Below, in pieces: positions 9,075-18,169 of a stretch of 43,268 bases of DNA (the first letter of the stretch is position 1; each line of letters opens with the position of its first letter). Made by a program: the position numbers and the translations under genes. Source of the stretch: Gammaproteobacteria bacterium. GTDB lineage: Bacteria > Pseudomonadota > Gammaproteobacteria > SZUA-152. The notes beneath the pieces were generated by a model. The model had not been told where the DNA came from. It did no database searches and saw only the letters and a list, made by a program, of their open reading frames with translations. The stretch covers positions 1 to 43,268 of the forward strand of contig JAKISS010000024.1 of the NCBI GenBank assembly GCA_021648485.1, in the 5' to 3' direction.

Positions 9075-10478
9075 ATGCAATATTTCCCCGTCTTTTTTGA
9101 TCTTCATGGCAAGCGTTGTTTGGTCGTGGGTGGCGGCGATGTGGCGGCGCGTAAAGTGTCGTTATTGTTTCGTGCCGGTGCTGAAATAAAAGTGGTGTCG
9201 CCGGAATTATGTGAGAGTCTGAAAAACCGTGTTGCCAATAACGAAATTTCTCACGTAGCGCGTGATTTCGAAGATGCAGACATTGAGGCTTGTGCATTGA
9301 TCGTCGCAGGCACTGATGATCATGCGGTGAATAAACATGTTTCTGATTTGGCGCATGCCCGTTGCACCCCCGTTAACGTGGTAGATCAGCCCAAACTGAG
9401 CAGTTTTATTGTGCCATCGATTATTGATCGCTCACCGGTACAGGTAGCGGTGTCTACCGGTGGAGCTTCACCTGTTTTAGCACGGTTGTTACGCGCACGT
9501 CTGGAAACATTGATTCCGTCTGCTTACGGTCGTCTGGCAGCACTGATGAATGAATTTCGTGACAAAGTGAAAGATAAGCTGACAGATGAAGGAAAGCGTC
9601 GGCATTTTTGGGAAGACGTGGCTCAGGGCTCCATTGCCGAACTGATTTTTGCGGGTAAAGAAGAAGCCGCGCGCGAAGCCATGCATACTGCCGTGGATGC
9701 TGCGCAGGTTACAGAGGACCGAGGTGAAGTTTATCTGGTGGGTGCCGGGCCAGGCGATCCTGATCTACTGACTTTCCGTGCGCTGCGTTTATTGCAGCAG
9801 GCTGATGTAATTGTTTACGACCGTCTGGTTTCTGCTGAAATTCTTGATATGGCACGTCGTGATGCTGATCTGATTTATGTGGGTAAAAAACGTGATCAAC
9901 ATACACTGCCGCAGGAAGATATCAATTTACTGTTAGCCCGCATTGCCAAAAAAGGTAAACGTGTATTACGCTTGAAGGGAGGTGATCCGTTTATTTTCGG
10001 TCGTGGTGGAGAAGAAATTGAAACGCTGATGCAGGAAGGTGTACGTTTCCAGATTGTGCCGGGTATTACGGCGGCGGCGGGCGCAGCCTCTTATGCCGGT
10101 ATTCCGCTGACCCATCGTGACTATGCGCAATCCGTTACCTTTGTTACTGGCCATCTTAAAGATGGCAGCATGAATCTCAATTGGCCTGCCCTGGCGCAAC
10201 CACATCAAACTCTGGTGGTATATATGGGCCTGTTGGGTGTAAAAACCCTGTGTGAGAAATTAGTAGAACACGGCCTGTCGGAGGATACACCCATGGCATT
10301 GGTGCAAAAAGCCACAACACGGGAACAAATGGTGTTGTCGGGTACACTGGGCAGCATGCCTGGATTACTTGATAACACCACCATCAAACCACCGACATTG
10401 ATTATTGTTGGTGAAGTGGTGACACTGCATAAAAAACTGGCCTGGTTTGGTGGTACAAAAACGGTCGGTAATGTTTAA
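9075..10478 (+). CDS. cysG: Siroheme synthase CysG
   Basis: Trifunctional enzyme converting uroporphyrinogen III to siroheme, the cofactor of sulfite and nitrite reductases (including the Dsr enzymes). The 467-residue product matches E. coli CysG (457). The N-terminal precorrin-2 dehydrogenase/ferrochelatase part has the NAD loop VVGGGDVAARK (about 17-27) and STGGASPVLARLLR. The C-terminal SAM uroporphyrinogen methyltransferase begins near 217 with VYLVGAGPGDPDLLT, then VYDRLVS, RLKGGDPFIFGRGGEE, VPGITAA and YAGIPLTHRD. ATG at 9075 gives the usual MQYFPVFFDLHG start. Together with sat in this window it fits an organism with active sulfur metabolism. Confidence 0.97.
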   Translation: MQYFPVFFDLHGKRCLVVGGGDVAARKVSLLFRAGAEIKVVSPELCESLKNRVANNEISHVARDFEDADIEACALIVAGTDDHAVNKHVSDLAHARCTPVNVVDQPKLSSFIVPSIIDRSPVQVAVSTGGASPVLARLLRARLETLIPSAYGRLAALMNEFRDKVKDKLTDEGKRRHFWEDVAQGSIAELIFAGKEEAAREAMHTAVDAAQVTEDRGEVYLVGAGPGDPDLLTFRALRLLQQADVIVYDRLVSAEILDMARRDADLIYVGKKRDQHTLPQEDINLLLARIAKKGKRVLRLKGGDPFIFGRGGEEIETLMQEGVRFQIVPGITAAAGAASYAGIPLTHRDYAQSVTFVTGHLKDGSMNLNWPALAQPHQTLVVYMGLLGVKTLCEKLVEHGLSEDTPMALVQKATTREQMVLSGTLGSMPGLLDNTTIKPPTLIIVGEVVTLHKKLAWFGGTKTVGNV

Positions 10479-10512
10479 TTTAAGGTTAATGTTTTATTTC
10501 AATCTGACACGT

Positions 10513-12903
10513 TTAATGAAGGACAGGATCTTCGGCAGAATTTTTATTGTTCAGCGCGCGTTTAATGCCGCCAATAACCGAATCCAGCGCCCGATCAAAC
10601 AGGGGCACATCATCCACAAAGCTGGCGCGGCCTGACTCAAATTCCGCGATAAGTTTACGATTGGAGAGATCGGCAACCACTTTGTATTTGCGGTCTACAA
10701 AAGTATATTCGCCAGTAAAGTCACATTTCCAGGCCAGTTTTCCCCGGCTACAGACTTTGGTTTCAGCGTTGGTGAATTCCACCCAGGTGCCCAGTGCCAT
10801 GTCTTTAATTTCTTCCGCGTACTGGCTGGCATTGAGATCTTCGTTATCCCAGGGTAGAGGCTGGGTCGAGGCGAGAATAATTTCTTCGATAAAGCTGTCT
10901 TTTCCGGTTTGTGTGGTGTTTGTATTGTCGGCCTCAGGCAGGGTAGACATGTCGATACCAAAATCATCATTGTTGAGATTGCTTGGCGGTGCTGTGGCTG
11001 GTTTGATCTCTGGAGTTTGTGTGCTCAACCCGCCACGCAGGCTGGCCAGGTGCAAGGCTTCGAGACCGGCAAACAATTTCTCGGTGGCTTCGTGATCAAA
11101 TTGAATCAGGGTCAATCCATCACGGAGACCATTCAGTACTCGGGGGATGATTTTGACAAGACGTTGGCGTTCGTTTACCGATAGCTTGGGTTGCACACTC
11201 CAGATCAGATCGTCAGCGACCTGTAGCGCAGTATTCCAGCCAGCGCTTTCATCGCCATCACGTAAATAAAGGTGGATGAGTACATCTTTCCAGGCATCAA
11301 TCAAAATAATGCTGACCAGCGGTGGCACACTGTTATCGGTGATGCGGCGTTGGATTTCGCCAGCCACCAGGTCTTTGGCATTTTCCAGCATCTCCCCCGC
11401 CAGCTTGTTAGATTCACGTTCTTTTTCAATGAAATCCACAAACTCATCGTGCAGGGTGGAAAAAATGTCGGTATTTTCTTCAAATTCCGCAAGGATGGAA
11501 TCAACGACATAACTGACCATCTGAAAAACCGCATCTTCTTCCGGGTCCATTTCTTCTAAACCGCTGCCAGCGTAAGCCAGCTCATTTAATAATTGCCGGG
11601 CCGGGTGCGCTTTTTTAGCAAAAAAATCTTTGTCGATAATAGCAACCTTGAGCAAGGGGATTTGTAAGCGGGCAATTTGAGCCTTGAGATTGTCCGGCAG
11701 GCTAGGGTCATCAAGGATAAAATCAAACAGCATGCTGACGATATCAATAGCATCGGTGTCAGCCTGGGCGATTTTTTTACCATCACCTGCCTGGGTAGCG
11801 GCAATGGTTTCGATTACGGTGGATTTAATAATGTTGGCGCTGGGTTGTTGTTGTGACGGTTGTAATACTGAATCAGCGGAAGCCTGAATTTGACTGAGTG
11901 CGGTTAATACTTGTTGGGGTGCGTAAGTCACTGCATTGCCGTTAGTGGTTTCGTCGCCTGTAGCGGGTACTGTGCCAGCACCACCTCCTGCTGCCATTTC
12001 CGTTGTTACAGTGCCAGCAACCGGAGCCGCACGAGTCATGGAGAGGAGTTGTTGTAATGAATTGAATATGCCTTCCGGTTGATTGAGGTCGAACATTGGC
12101 ATGTTCTGGGGTGTGTCTGCTTCTGGGGATATGTTGTTCATAGGTTGTGCGGTATTTGCAGGGGTAGCAGTGTGTGGGTTGATGTAATCGTCTTCTGATT
12201 TACGCACAGTGCTTTTGATGCGTGGCAGTACACCAGAGGCAATCAAATCGGCATTGACGTTGTCATACATTGGACCTATTTTTTGTGCGACAAACTTATC
12301 GAATAATTTGTAAATGACTAAACGTACCTTAATATCCGCATCCATGAGTTTCACAGCAGGTATGAAGGCATTAAATAAGGTTTCTGGGCGCAGAGGGTTA
12401 TTATCTTTGGTGATTTCAATATCTTCAATCAGGAAATTCAGTCTTGCAGTAAGTCCAAACAACGCTTCTTTGTAGCGGCTTTCAGCATTGGTGATCATAT
12501 TGGTGATAGCCAGTGATTCTTCCAACTGTTCATCTTCCATAAGTCCGACCTGGTCTAATGAGCCAGCTGTTTTTATTTTCGGTAGGATGTCATGGCTCAG
12601 CGAATGTTGGAATGTTTCTATAAGGGCTTTAAAATAAGCATCCTGCATGGCATCTTTTTGTAAGCGTACTTCACGCATGGCATCAAAATATAGGGTTTGC
12701 TGCTGGTTACTTTCAGCTTTATCGGCCATATCAAACAAGCTGTCATCGATGCGGGAAAAAAAAGTGGGCAATAATTGGCGTAACTGATGCTTTATAGTGC
12801 GCTGGGCGGAAATCACCAACTGAGGCAGGATAATACCGGGTTCGCTGCTGGTGGAGCGACGAGTAGTGGACGTAAAATCAATGATGTTGCGTTGCTTGTT
12901 CAT
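10513..12903 (-). CDS. DUF1631 family protein with PilZ-like C-terminus
   Basis: A 796-residue, acidic, mostly helical protein without a signal peptide or membrane helices. The family, DUF1631, is widespread in gamma- and betaproteobacteria and poorly characterised. An N-terminal segment (SSEPGIILPQLV, LLPTFFSRIDDSLFDMADKAESNQQQTLYFDAMRE) and a C-terminal beta-rich end (LGTWVEFTNAE, RGKLAWKCDFTGEYTFVDR) are typical; the latter resembles the beta-barrel region of PilZ c-di-GMP receptors, but the canonical RxxxR and (D/N)xSxxG pair is not visible. A Gln/Thr/Ala-rich linker lies at about 255-365. I chose MNKQRN at 12903; in-frame coding runs upstream to 13068 but that stretch looks non-conserved. 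Convergent with cysG (34-base gap). Confidence 0.8.
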   Translation of the reverse strand: MNKQRNIIDFTSTTRRSTSSEPGIILPQLVISAQRTIKHQLRQLLPTFFSRIDDSLFDMADKAESNQQQTLYFDAMREVRLQKDAMQDAYFKALIETFQHSLSHDILPKIKTAGSLDQVGLMEDEQLEESLAITNMITNAESRYKEALFGLTARLNFLIEDIEITKDNNPLRPETLFNAFIPAVKLMDADIKVRLVIYKLFDKFVAQKIGPMYDNVNADLIASGVLPRIKSTVRKSEDDYINPHTATPANTAQPMNNISPEADTPQNMPMFDLNQPEGIFNSLQQLLSMTRAAPVAGTVTTEMAAGGGAGTVPATGDETTNGNAVTYAPQQVLTALSQIQASADSVLQPSQQQPSANIIKSTVIETIAATQAGDGKKIAQADTDAIDIVSMLFDFILDDPSLPDNLKAQIARLQIPLLKVAIIDKDFFAKKAHPARQLLNELAYAGSGLEEMDPEEDAVFQMVSYVVDSILAEFEENTDIFSTLHDEFVDFIEKERESNKLAGEMLENAKDLVAGEIQRRITDNSVPPLVSIILIDAWKDVLIHLYLRDGDESAGWNTALQVADDLIWSVQPKLSVNERQRLVKIIPRVLNGLRDGLTLIQFDHEATEKLFAGLEALHLASLRGGLSTQTPEIKPATAPPSNLNNDDFGIDMSTLPEADNTNTTQTGKDSFIEEIILASTQPLPWDNEDLNASQYAEEIKDMALGTWVEFTNAETKVCSRGKLAWKCDFTGEYTFVDRKYKVVADLSNRKLIAEFESGRASFVDDVPLFDRALDSVIGGIKRALNNKNSAEDPVLH

Positions 12904-13312
12904 AATGTCGCCTGGCCGGTGGGTTTGGTTATCCGCTACGATGCTATTGCTGACAGTCCATATTCTATTGTGGTTATCGGCCGGGTGGTGTGATTGTTTG
13001 CGCACTGTTGTCGTGATGAGAATCACAGTTCTGTTATTGAACAAAGAAAGGATAAATATGCAAGTCAAATGGTGTTTTTACCCTGTAAATATGACCTATG
13101 TTACACTTTGCCAAAATCAGTTAACGTTGATCGCTTTTAATAAAAAATGTACTAAAGCTAATGGGTGCCAGCGATAAGGCCAACTACAAAAAGATTACTA
13201 AAGAGCTTGCACCTTGTTACTTATGTTCTATTATTCAAAGCACGGTGGCTGTTATACCGTTTTTTGCTAACAACGTTACTGCAATAACTGGAACTCGGAG
13301 GCTTGCGGAACG
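12904..13312. other. 409-base intergenic region
   Basis: This region lies between the divergent DUF1631 and small membrane-protein genes. It is AT-rich and shows no convincing coding sequence. A minus-strand promoter candidate lies at 13086-13114. The upstream 165 bases in frame with DUF1631 (12904-13068) are open but read as low-complexity and rich in His/Asn/Thr, not like protein of the family. Confidence 0.5.
13086..13114 (-). promoter_or_regulatory. Candidate sigma-70 promoter for the DUF1631 gene
   Basis: On the minus strand TTGGCA (13114-13109) is separated by 17 bases from TATTTA (13091-13086). The -35 box matches five of six consensus positions; the -10 box is weak. It lies about 180 bases before the chosen DUF1631 start. 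Confidence 0.25.
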
Positions 13313-13570
13313 TTGACTATAAAAAAGGAAGAACAAAAGAGCAGTGCTTTACCCAAGGCGTGGATTGTGCCGATACGGTTAGGTATTTATTCGGTATTGG
13401 CAGCATGCTCGGCATATATCTATTTTAATGTGGGTGATCTGGTTATAACGCATTATCTGGTGATTATTTCCATCGTGGCTGTGGCCGCGATGGCGTTGTT
13501 GGATTGTAAAGCCAGTGACGCATATTGGAAAAAAATGGAAAAAGCCGGTGAATCTGCGGATGAAAAATAA
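13313..13570 (+). CDS. Small membrane protein, unknown function
   Basis: An 85-residue protein with a charged N-terminus (MTIKKEEQKSS), two hydrophobic segments (about 20-40 and 43-62, VPIRLGIYSVLAACSAYIYF and HYLVIISIVAVAAMALL) and a charged tail KKMEKAGESADEK. The start is TTG at 13313, preceded by GGAGG at 13297-13301 with an 11-base spacer; no ATG is available in frame nearby. I do not recognise the family. It probably sits in the inner membrane. Confidence 0.6.
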   Translation: MTIKKEEQKSSALPKAWIVPIRLGIYSVLAACSAYIYFNVGDLVITHYLVIISIVAVAAMALLDCKASDAYWKKMEKAGESADEK

Positions 13571-13803
13571 CAAGCCTCAACTACATAAACCCATACGTGC
13601 TTGGAATTCAGGTTTGAATGTGTGTCGTATTTATTTCGTGGTCCGTTAAAATGACGTGGAATAGTCACTCTATTGCAAGACATTTTAACACTGCCACAGA
13701 ATCAATAGGGCGTAGTCAGATCTTAGTCGTTATGGGTTGCATACCGACAATTACAATACAAAACGGCTGGCGAAATCATGACAGCGTATAGAGGAATTCT
13801 ACA

Positions 13804-14346
13804 GTGGCTCTTAAAAAATCCAGTAAAAAAACCGTAAGAAAAAAATCAAAAGGACTTGGCCTGACCTATATAACGCGCATGGATCACGGTAATACTCATG
13901 GCTGGTGGGTACGTGTTTACAAAGATTCAAAGCCTGTTGAATCAAAATTATTTTCTGATGGCGTATATGGCAGTAAGGCCAAGGCGAAGCTCGAAGCTCA
14001 GGCTCATCGTGACAAAGTGGTAAAGAAAAATAAGATTGTTCCGGTGCATATGCGTAAAACCCGCGAGCATAGTGTGGACTGTCGCAGCACCAGCGGCCTG
14101 GTAGGCGTAACGCTTTCCATGGCGGATAAGGCAGGTAGTTTACGAGTGCATTGGAGTGCGCGATTTATGGAAAAAGGTAAACAGCGCAATGTTTCTTTTT
14201 CGGTGCGCAAGTATGGCTATGAAGGCGCTTTCCGCAAGGCCATACGTGTGCGTTGTGATGCCATTGGTTCCCGGCTTCCTCGTGGGATTAAGCCCCCAGC
14301 TCCCAACCTATCGCTGAAAAAATGGATGAAATCTGTGGGGGTTTGA
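13804..14346 (+). CDS. Stand-alone protein with two AP2-like DNA-binding domains
   Basis: A 180-residue, very basic protein. After a Lys-rich start (ALKKSSKKTVRKKSK) there are two units resembling the three-stranded-sheet-plus-helix AP2 fold. The first, about 22-75, has TYITRMDHGNTHGWWVRVYKDSKPVESKLF then a Lys/Ala-rich helix ending in AHRD. The second, about 97-155, starts SGLVGVTLS, continues through WSARFMEKGKQRNVSFSVRKYG, and has the helix GAFRKAIRVRCDAI. In phages such domains are usually attached to HNH nucleases or integrases; neither is present here. The GTG start at 13804 has a GAGG ribosome site at 13791-13794. It is flanked by unrelated genes. A DNA-binding role is inferred from fold resemblance and charge only. 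Confidence 0.65.
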   Translation: MALKKSSKKTVRKKSKGLGLTYITRMDHGNTHGWWVRVYKDSKPVESKLFSDGVYGSKAKAKLEAQAHRDKVVKKNKIVPVHMRKTREHSVDCRSTSGLVGVTLSMADKAGSLRVHWSARFMEKGKQRNVSFSVRKYGYEGAFRKAIRVRCDAIGSRLPRGIKPPAPNLSLKKWMKSVGV

Positions 14347-14416
14347 TCCAGGTTTTTCTTGAATTTTTGTGTAAAACGGTTAACGTAGGCATTTGGCCAC
14401 CTGCGGAAGATTATTT

Positions 14417-15127
14417 ATGCAGTATTTTTTACGACATTATTGTGTAGCCCGGTTTTTACTGGGCTGCGTACTTGTTATTTCCCCTATATTTGCAGTACAT
14501 GCCGCCACTTCGGTTGATGCTGCAAGTGATTCCCCGATAGATGCTGGAATCATCGCCGTGGAAAATGAAGATTATGCCGGGGCATTTACCATATTTTTAC
14601 GTTTGGCAGAAGCGGGGAACGCAGAGGCACAACACAACCTGGCTATGTTGTACCGTACCGGCAAAGGCGTGGAAAAAGACATGAGTGCCAGCTTCAAGTG
14701 GTTTCAGCAGGCTGCGGAGCAGGGAATACCGGATGCGCAGTATTATCTGGGGCATATGTATGACAGTGGTGAATCGGTTGAGAAAGATCTGTCAAAGGCT
14801 TTTGAGTGGTATAAAAAGGCGGCGGAACAAGGGCAGGGGCTGGCGCAAATCAATCTGGGTGTGATGTATGCCGATGGTATTGGTATTCCGCAGAATATTG
14901 AACAGGCCTATTTGTGGTTTCATGTGGCAACGGCACAAGGTTACCGGGCAGCATTTGAAAATCGTCTGGTAATCGAGACGGCTCTGAAAGAACAAGGCGA
15001 GGAAGGTGCGGCAATGCTTGAAGCTCTCAAAAAGCAGGCGCGTGGTTATTTTCTGCAATATGTGCGGCCTTTTGCACCAAAGCCCAGTCCTTCTGGTGCT
15101 CAAAGAGTGCCTCCTCCCGGGCATTAA
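14417..15127 (+). CDS. Secreted Sel1-repeat (tetratricopeptide-like) protein
   Basis: A 236-residue exported protein with a signal peptide (hydrophobic FLLGCVLVISPIFAVHA, cleaved near VHA-AT) followed by three Sel1-like repeats at about 66-171: AEAGNAEAQHNLAMLYRTGKG, AEQGIPDAQYYLGHMYDSGE and AEQGQGLAQINLGVMYADGIG, each ending in a W/Y aromatic helix plus A. Such repeats form a helical solenoid for protein-protein contacts, usually in the periplasm or at the surface. The C-terminus is Pro-rich. I preferred ATG 14417 over TTG 14393 because GGAAGA precedes it and it places the basic residues just ahead of the hydrophobic core. Partner unknown. Confidence 0.8.
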   Translation: MQYFLRHYCVARFLLGCVLVISPIFAVHAATSVDAASDSPIDAGIIAVENEDYAGAFTIFLRLAEAGNAEAQHNLAMLYRTGKGVEKDMSASFKWFQQAAEQGIPDAQYYLGHMYDSGESVEKDLSKAFEWYKKAAEQGQGLAQINLGVMYADGIGIPQNIEQAYLWFHVATAQGYRAAFENRLVIETALKEQGEEGAAMLEALKKQARGYFLQYVRPFAPKPSPSGAQRVPPPGH

Positions 15128-15274
15128 TTTTCAGTGAGTTCTGTCGATACAATAGTCTTGGTCTATGTGACGGTCAGGATATGATATGAAATATTTTTTT
15201 CCATAACACAACCAACTTGGTTCGGTGGTCTCGGCTGATTAATTTCAACGCTGGTTTCTTTGAAGGGCAGGGTA

Positions 15275-16030
15275 ATGCCGATGAATGGAAGCTCACATAT
15301 ATTTGAAAATATTGACGCGCTTTATGCCGCTCTTGAAAAGCAGTGGCAGTTGATCGCACATGCGGCCATTGCTGATCATGGTGCTTTCCATGTAGCACTG
15401 GCTGGTGGCAGCACTCCCCGACATTTTTATAAAAAACTGGCACAACAATCAGTTGTTGATGAGCGCTGCTGGCACAAAACACACATATATTTTGGTGATG
15501 AGCGCTGCGTGTCGCAGGATCACTCAGACAGTAATTATCGTATGGCTCAGGAGACACTGTTATCCGCAGTGCCACTGATGCCTAAGCATGTACACGCCAT
15601 GTTTTCCACGGACTTTTCCGTGGAGCAAAATGTGGCACGATATGAGTCATTGCTTCACGATACATTGCCACAGGATGTTAACGGTTGCCCGGTCTTTGAT
15701 CTTGTATTGCTGGGTATGGGGGAAGATGGCCACACGGCATCGTTGTTTCCCGATACAGAAATTCTGCATGAATTGATAAAGCCTGTGGCTGCGCAGTTTG
15801 TGCAGAAATTGAATGCATGGCGCATAAGCCTTACTTTCCCGGCGATCAATGCGGCGAATCATGTTGCCATATTGGTAGCAGGTGATGCCAAGGCAAAAAT
15901 TCTGGCAGATATTTTTTTAGCAGAAAAAAATACGGTTGCGCATTACCCCATTCAACAGGTTAACCCAACGGGCCAACTTGATTGGTATCTGGATACCGCT
16001 GCTGCATATTTGTTAAACGTTCAGAGTTAG
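15275..16030 (+). CDS. pgl: 6-phosphogluconolactonase
   Basis: Hydrolyses 6-phosphoglucono-1,5-lactone in the oxidative pentose phosphate or Entner-Doudoroff pathway. The 251-residue product of the Pgl/NagB-like (DevB) family shows ALAGGSTPRHFYKKL, IYFGDERCVSQDHSDSNYR and LLGMGEDGHTASLFP, including the catalytic His of GHTAS. ATG at 15275 follows a purine-rich stretch (GAAGGGCAGGG) and precedes an alternative ATG at 15281. Only 2 bases separate it from glk, so the pair is probably cotranscribed to feed glucose into the pathway; zwf and edd/eda are not in this window. Confidence 0.93.
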   Translation: MPMNGSSHIFENIDALYAALEKQWQLIAHAAIADHGAFHVALAGGSTPRHFYKKLAQQSVVDERCWHKTHIYFGDERCVSQDHSDSNYRMAQETLLSAVPLMPKHVHAMFSTDFSVEQNVARYESLLHDTLPQDVNGCPVFDLVLLGMGEDGHTASLFPDTEILHELIKPVAAQFVQKLNAWRISLTFPAINAANHVAILVAGDAKAKILADIFLAEKNTVAHYPIQQVNPTGQLDWYLDTAAAYLLNVQS

Positions 16031-16032
16031 TA

Positions 16033-17088
16033 ATGTTAATTTTGGCAGGTGACATTGGCGGCACCAAAACCTGGTTACAAATCGCTGATTATTCTCCTGT
16101 GCATTATGCGAAGCATTATGCGGCAAAAGATAGTTTCACCGTTTTATTTGAGCGGCGTTATGTCAGCGCGCAATACGCCTGTTTTGATATTTTATTGCAA
16201 GAATTTTTACAGGCAGCGGAACAGGAAAAACTGCCTCCGGTCATACAGGGTTGTATTGGTGTGGCTGGTCCGGTGGCGAACAGTCTAACCGGGAATGATA
16301 CGGCTAAGGTTACCAATCTTCCCTGGGAGCTGGACGCACAACAGCTGGCAACGCAGCATCAATTGCATCACCTGTATTTAATTAATGATTTTCAAGCTAT
16401 TGCGTTTGGCCTTGAAATGCTTGCTGATGATGAGACTTTATTACTTCAGAAAGGTGATGTGCCGACGGGTGAAATAATGACACCAAGAATTGTTATTGGT
16501 GCTGGCACCGGACTGGGTCAAGCTCTATTGGTGTGGTGTGGCGAAAGAGATGATGGCCACTACGAAGTTATTTCTTCAGAAGGTGGGCATGCTGATTTTG
16601 CACCCGGTAATGATGAGCAGCGGAGTTTATTGTCTTTTTTGACAAAACAACAAACGCGTGTGAGTGTAGAGGATGTGCTTTCTGGTCGGGGACTGGTGAA
16701 TATTTATCATTATCTTGCAGATAAATATCCGGCTGATGTTAGCGAAACATTAAACGCTGCAATGGCAGCGGGTGATGCAGCAGCGGCAGTGGGCAAAGCG
16801 GGGGTATCTGCTGCGGATTCATTGGCTGGTCGTGCTCTGGATTTGTTTGTGGCGGTTTATGGTGCTCAGGCGGGCAACGTTGCTTTAACCTGTTTGGCAA
16901 CAGGTGGTGTTTATATTGCGGGTGGGATAGCAGCTAAAATTCAGGATCGTTTTTCCCGCGAGACATTTCTTGCGGCCTTTCAAGATAAAGGCCCGATGCA
17001 ACAAATAATGAAAAGGATACCGGTGCGGCTGGTATTGAATCCTCAGGTGGGATTAAAAGGAGCCGCGCTGGTGGCTAGCCGACAGTAA
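16033..17088 (+). CDS. glk: Glucokinase
   Basis: ATP-dependent glucose phosphorylation in the cytoplasm, E. coli Glk family (non-ROK). The 351-residue product has the phosphate loop LAGDIGGTKT at 4-13, LINDFQAIAFG with catalytic Asp near 115, IGAGTGLGQAL, SSEGGHADFAP (glucose-binding Glu/His), VLSGRGLVNIY and the C-terminal ATGGVYIAGGIAAK. The ATG at 16033 follows the pgl stop by two bases; a reading frame starting earlier would overlap pgl. It is convergent with the HDOD gene 10 bases away and no hairpin is seen between them. Confidence 0.94.
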   Translation: MLILAGDIGGTKTWLQIADYSPVHYAKHYAAKDSFTVLFERRYVSAQYACFDILLQEFLQAAEQEKLPPVIQGCIGVAGPVANSLTGNDTAKVTNLPWELDAQQLATQHQLHHLYLINDFQAIAFGLEMLADDETLLLQKGDVPTGEIMTPRIVIGAGTGLGQALLVWCGERDDGHYEVISSEGGHADFAPGNDEQRSLLSFLTKQQTRVSVEDVLSGRGLVNIYHYLADKYPADVSETLNAAMAAGDAAAAVGKAGVSAADSLAGRALDLFVAVYGAQAGNVALTCLATGGVYIAGGIAAKIQDRFSRETFLAAFQDKGPMQQIMKRIPVRLVLNPQVGLKGAALVASRQ

Positions 17089-17098
17089 TTTCCATTCC

Positions 17099-17983
17099 TT
17101 ATGCAGCAAATTGTTGGGCCAGCTGGTCAAGGTCTTGTGAGGCGCTGATGATATTTTCCAGTTGTTCTTCAGCTTGTTGTGTACTGATGCCCAGGCTGGA
17201 AAGAATGGCCTCTGGCAGCTTGGTCGATTCTGCATCTCCAATATTGTATCGCTGTAATAAACGGTCGGCTAATAATGAAAGTCTGGAATATGTGGCGTGT
17301 TCGCCGTTGTATTGTTCATGGTGATGTTCAGCGACGGCGACCTGAATTTCTGTTTGTAAATTCCAGCTACGCATCAACCATGTGCCAATTTCCATATGAT
17401 CAGTACCAAGTACCTGACGTTCGAGTTCGAGCACGGGTTTGTCTTTGTTGGCGAGAATGATCTGCTGTAGCATCGAGGCTTCTTTTTTAAAGAGATGGGC
17501 GATCAGCAATATTCCGAAGTTATGCAATAAACCGCAGAGAAAACCCAGTCCCGGTAAAGGGCGATGCTGTCTGGGCATGATTTGTATCATGCGCTCAATG
17601 AGTGCGGCGCTGTAAATGCTGTGTTGCCAAAAAGGGTACAGGCCCATGGGACCGTAGCGGGGAATGGAGAAGGCTTTACCTAATGACAGGCCCAAGGCTA
17701 TATCTATGGTGAGGCCGTAGCCCAGCACCGTTGTTACCGCCTGGTGTATCGAATTAATTTCACCGCGGAAGCCAAAAAAGGCAGATCGTGCATACCGTAG
17801 TATTTGTGCGGCAATACTGGGATCGATTTCAATGATTTCGACCACATCGTTGATGTTGCCATTGGGGTCAGAATTTAAACGCAGTAGCGCCTGTGCCACC
17901 TCCGGCATGGCGGGAAGGTTTGTAGTAGACTCAATTCTCTGTCGTAAACTGGCCAGCAGGATGGGCTTGTCATGTGCTTCCAT
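17099..17983 (-). CDS. HDOD-domain signalling protein
   Basis: A 294-residue single-domain HDOD protein (HD-related output domain), typically involved in signal transduction, regulation of motility/biofilm or stress. The HDOD core covers about 12-215: LRQRIESTTNLPAMPEVAQALLRL, IIEIDPSIAAQILRYARSAFFG, ITTVLGYGLTI, FWQHSIYSAAL and GLLHNFGILLIAHL, where a true HD phosphohydrolase would keep HD pairs. A C-terminal helical tail follows. The ATG at 17983 has AAGGGA 5 bases upstream; a GTG at 17998 is possible. It is divergent from the SUMF1 lipoprotein gene. Confidence 0.85.
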   Translation of the reverse strand: MEAHDKPILLASLRQRIESTTNLPAMPEVAQALLRLNSDPNGNINDVVEIIEIDPSIAAQILRYARSAFFGFRGEINSIHQAVTTVLGYGLTIDIALGLSLGKAFSIPRYGPMGLYPFWQHSIYSAALIERMIQIMPRQHRPLPGLGFLCGLLHNFGILLIAHLFKKEASMLQQIILANKDKPVLELERQVLGTDHMEIGTWLMRSWNLQTEIQVAVAEHHHEQYNGEHATYSRLSLLADRLLQRYNIGDAESTKLPEAILSSLGISTQQAEEQLENIISASQDLDQLAQQFAA

Positions 17984-18121
17984 AGGTTCCCTTATCACTT
18001 AACGCTCCAGGTCGTTTGTTATTACGGAGATTTGTTTTACGCGCTTTACGTCGTTCAAAAGCGTGGGTGGCAATTTGTGCGCAACCCGTGTTTATTACTC
18101 TGTATGATAGCGTCATTTAAA

Positions 18122-18151
18122 TTGATTTCTTAAATATTAGAAAAATATAAT
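18122..18151 (+). promoter_or_regulatory. Candidate sigma-70 promoter of the SUMF1 gene
   Basis: TTGATT (18122-18127), an 18-base spacer, then a perfect TATAAT (18146-18151). The start codon is at 18170, so the transcript would have a leader of roughly 10 bases. Confidence 0.5.
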
Positions 18152-18169
18152 ATACGGTTTTAGGTCAGA

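Noticed and set aside
12851..13177. 108-residue + strand frame overlapping the DUF1631 start
   Set aside because: Overlaps the DUF1631 N-terminus on the other strand; no homology-like motifs and no ribosome site.
13804..14346. Phage integrase or HNH homing nuclease
   Set aside because: No tyrosine-recombinase R-H-R-Y residues or HNH motif can be found; only the AP2-like units are present.
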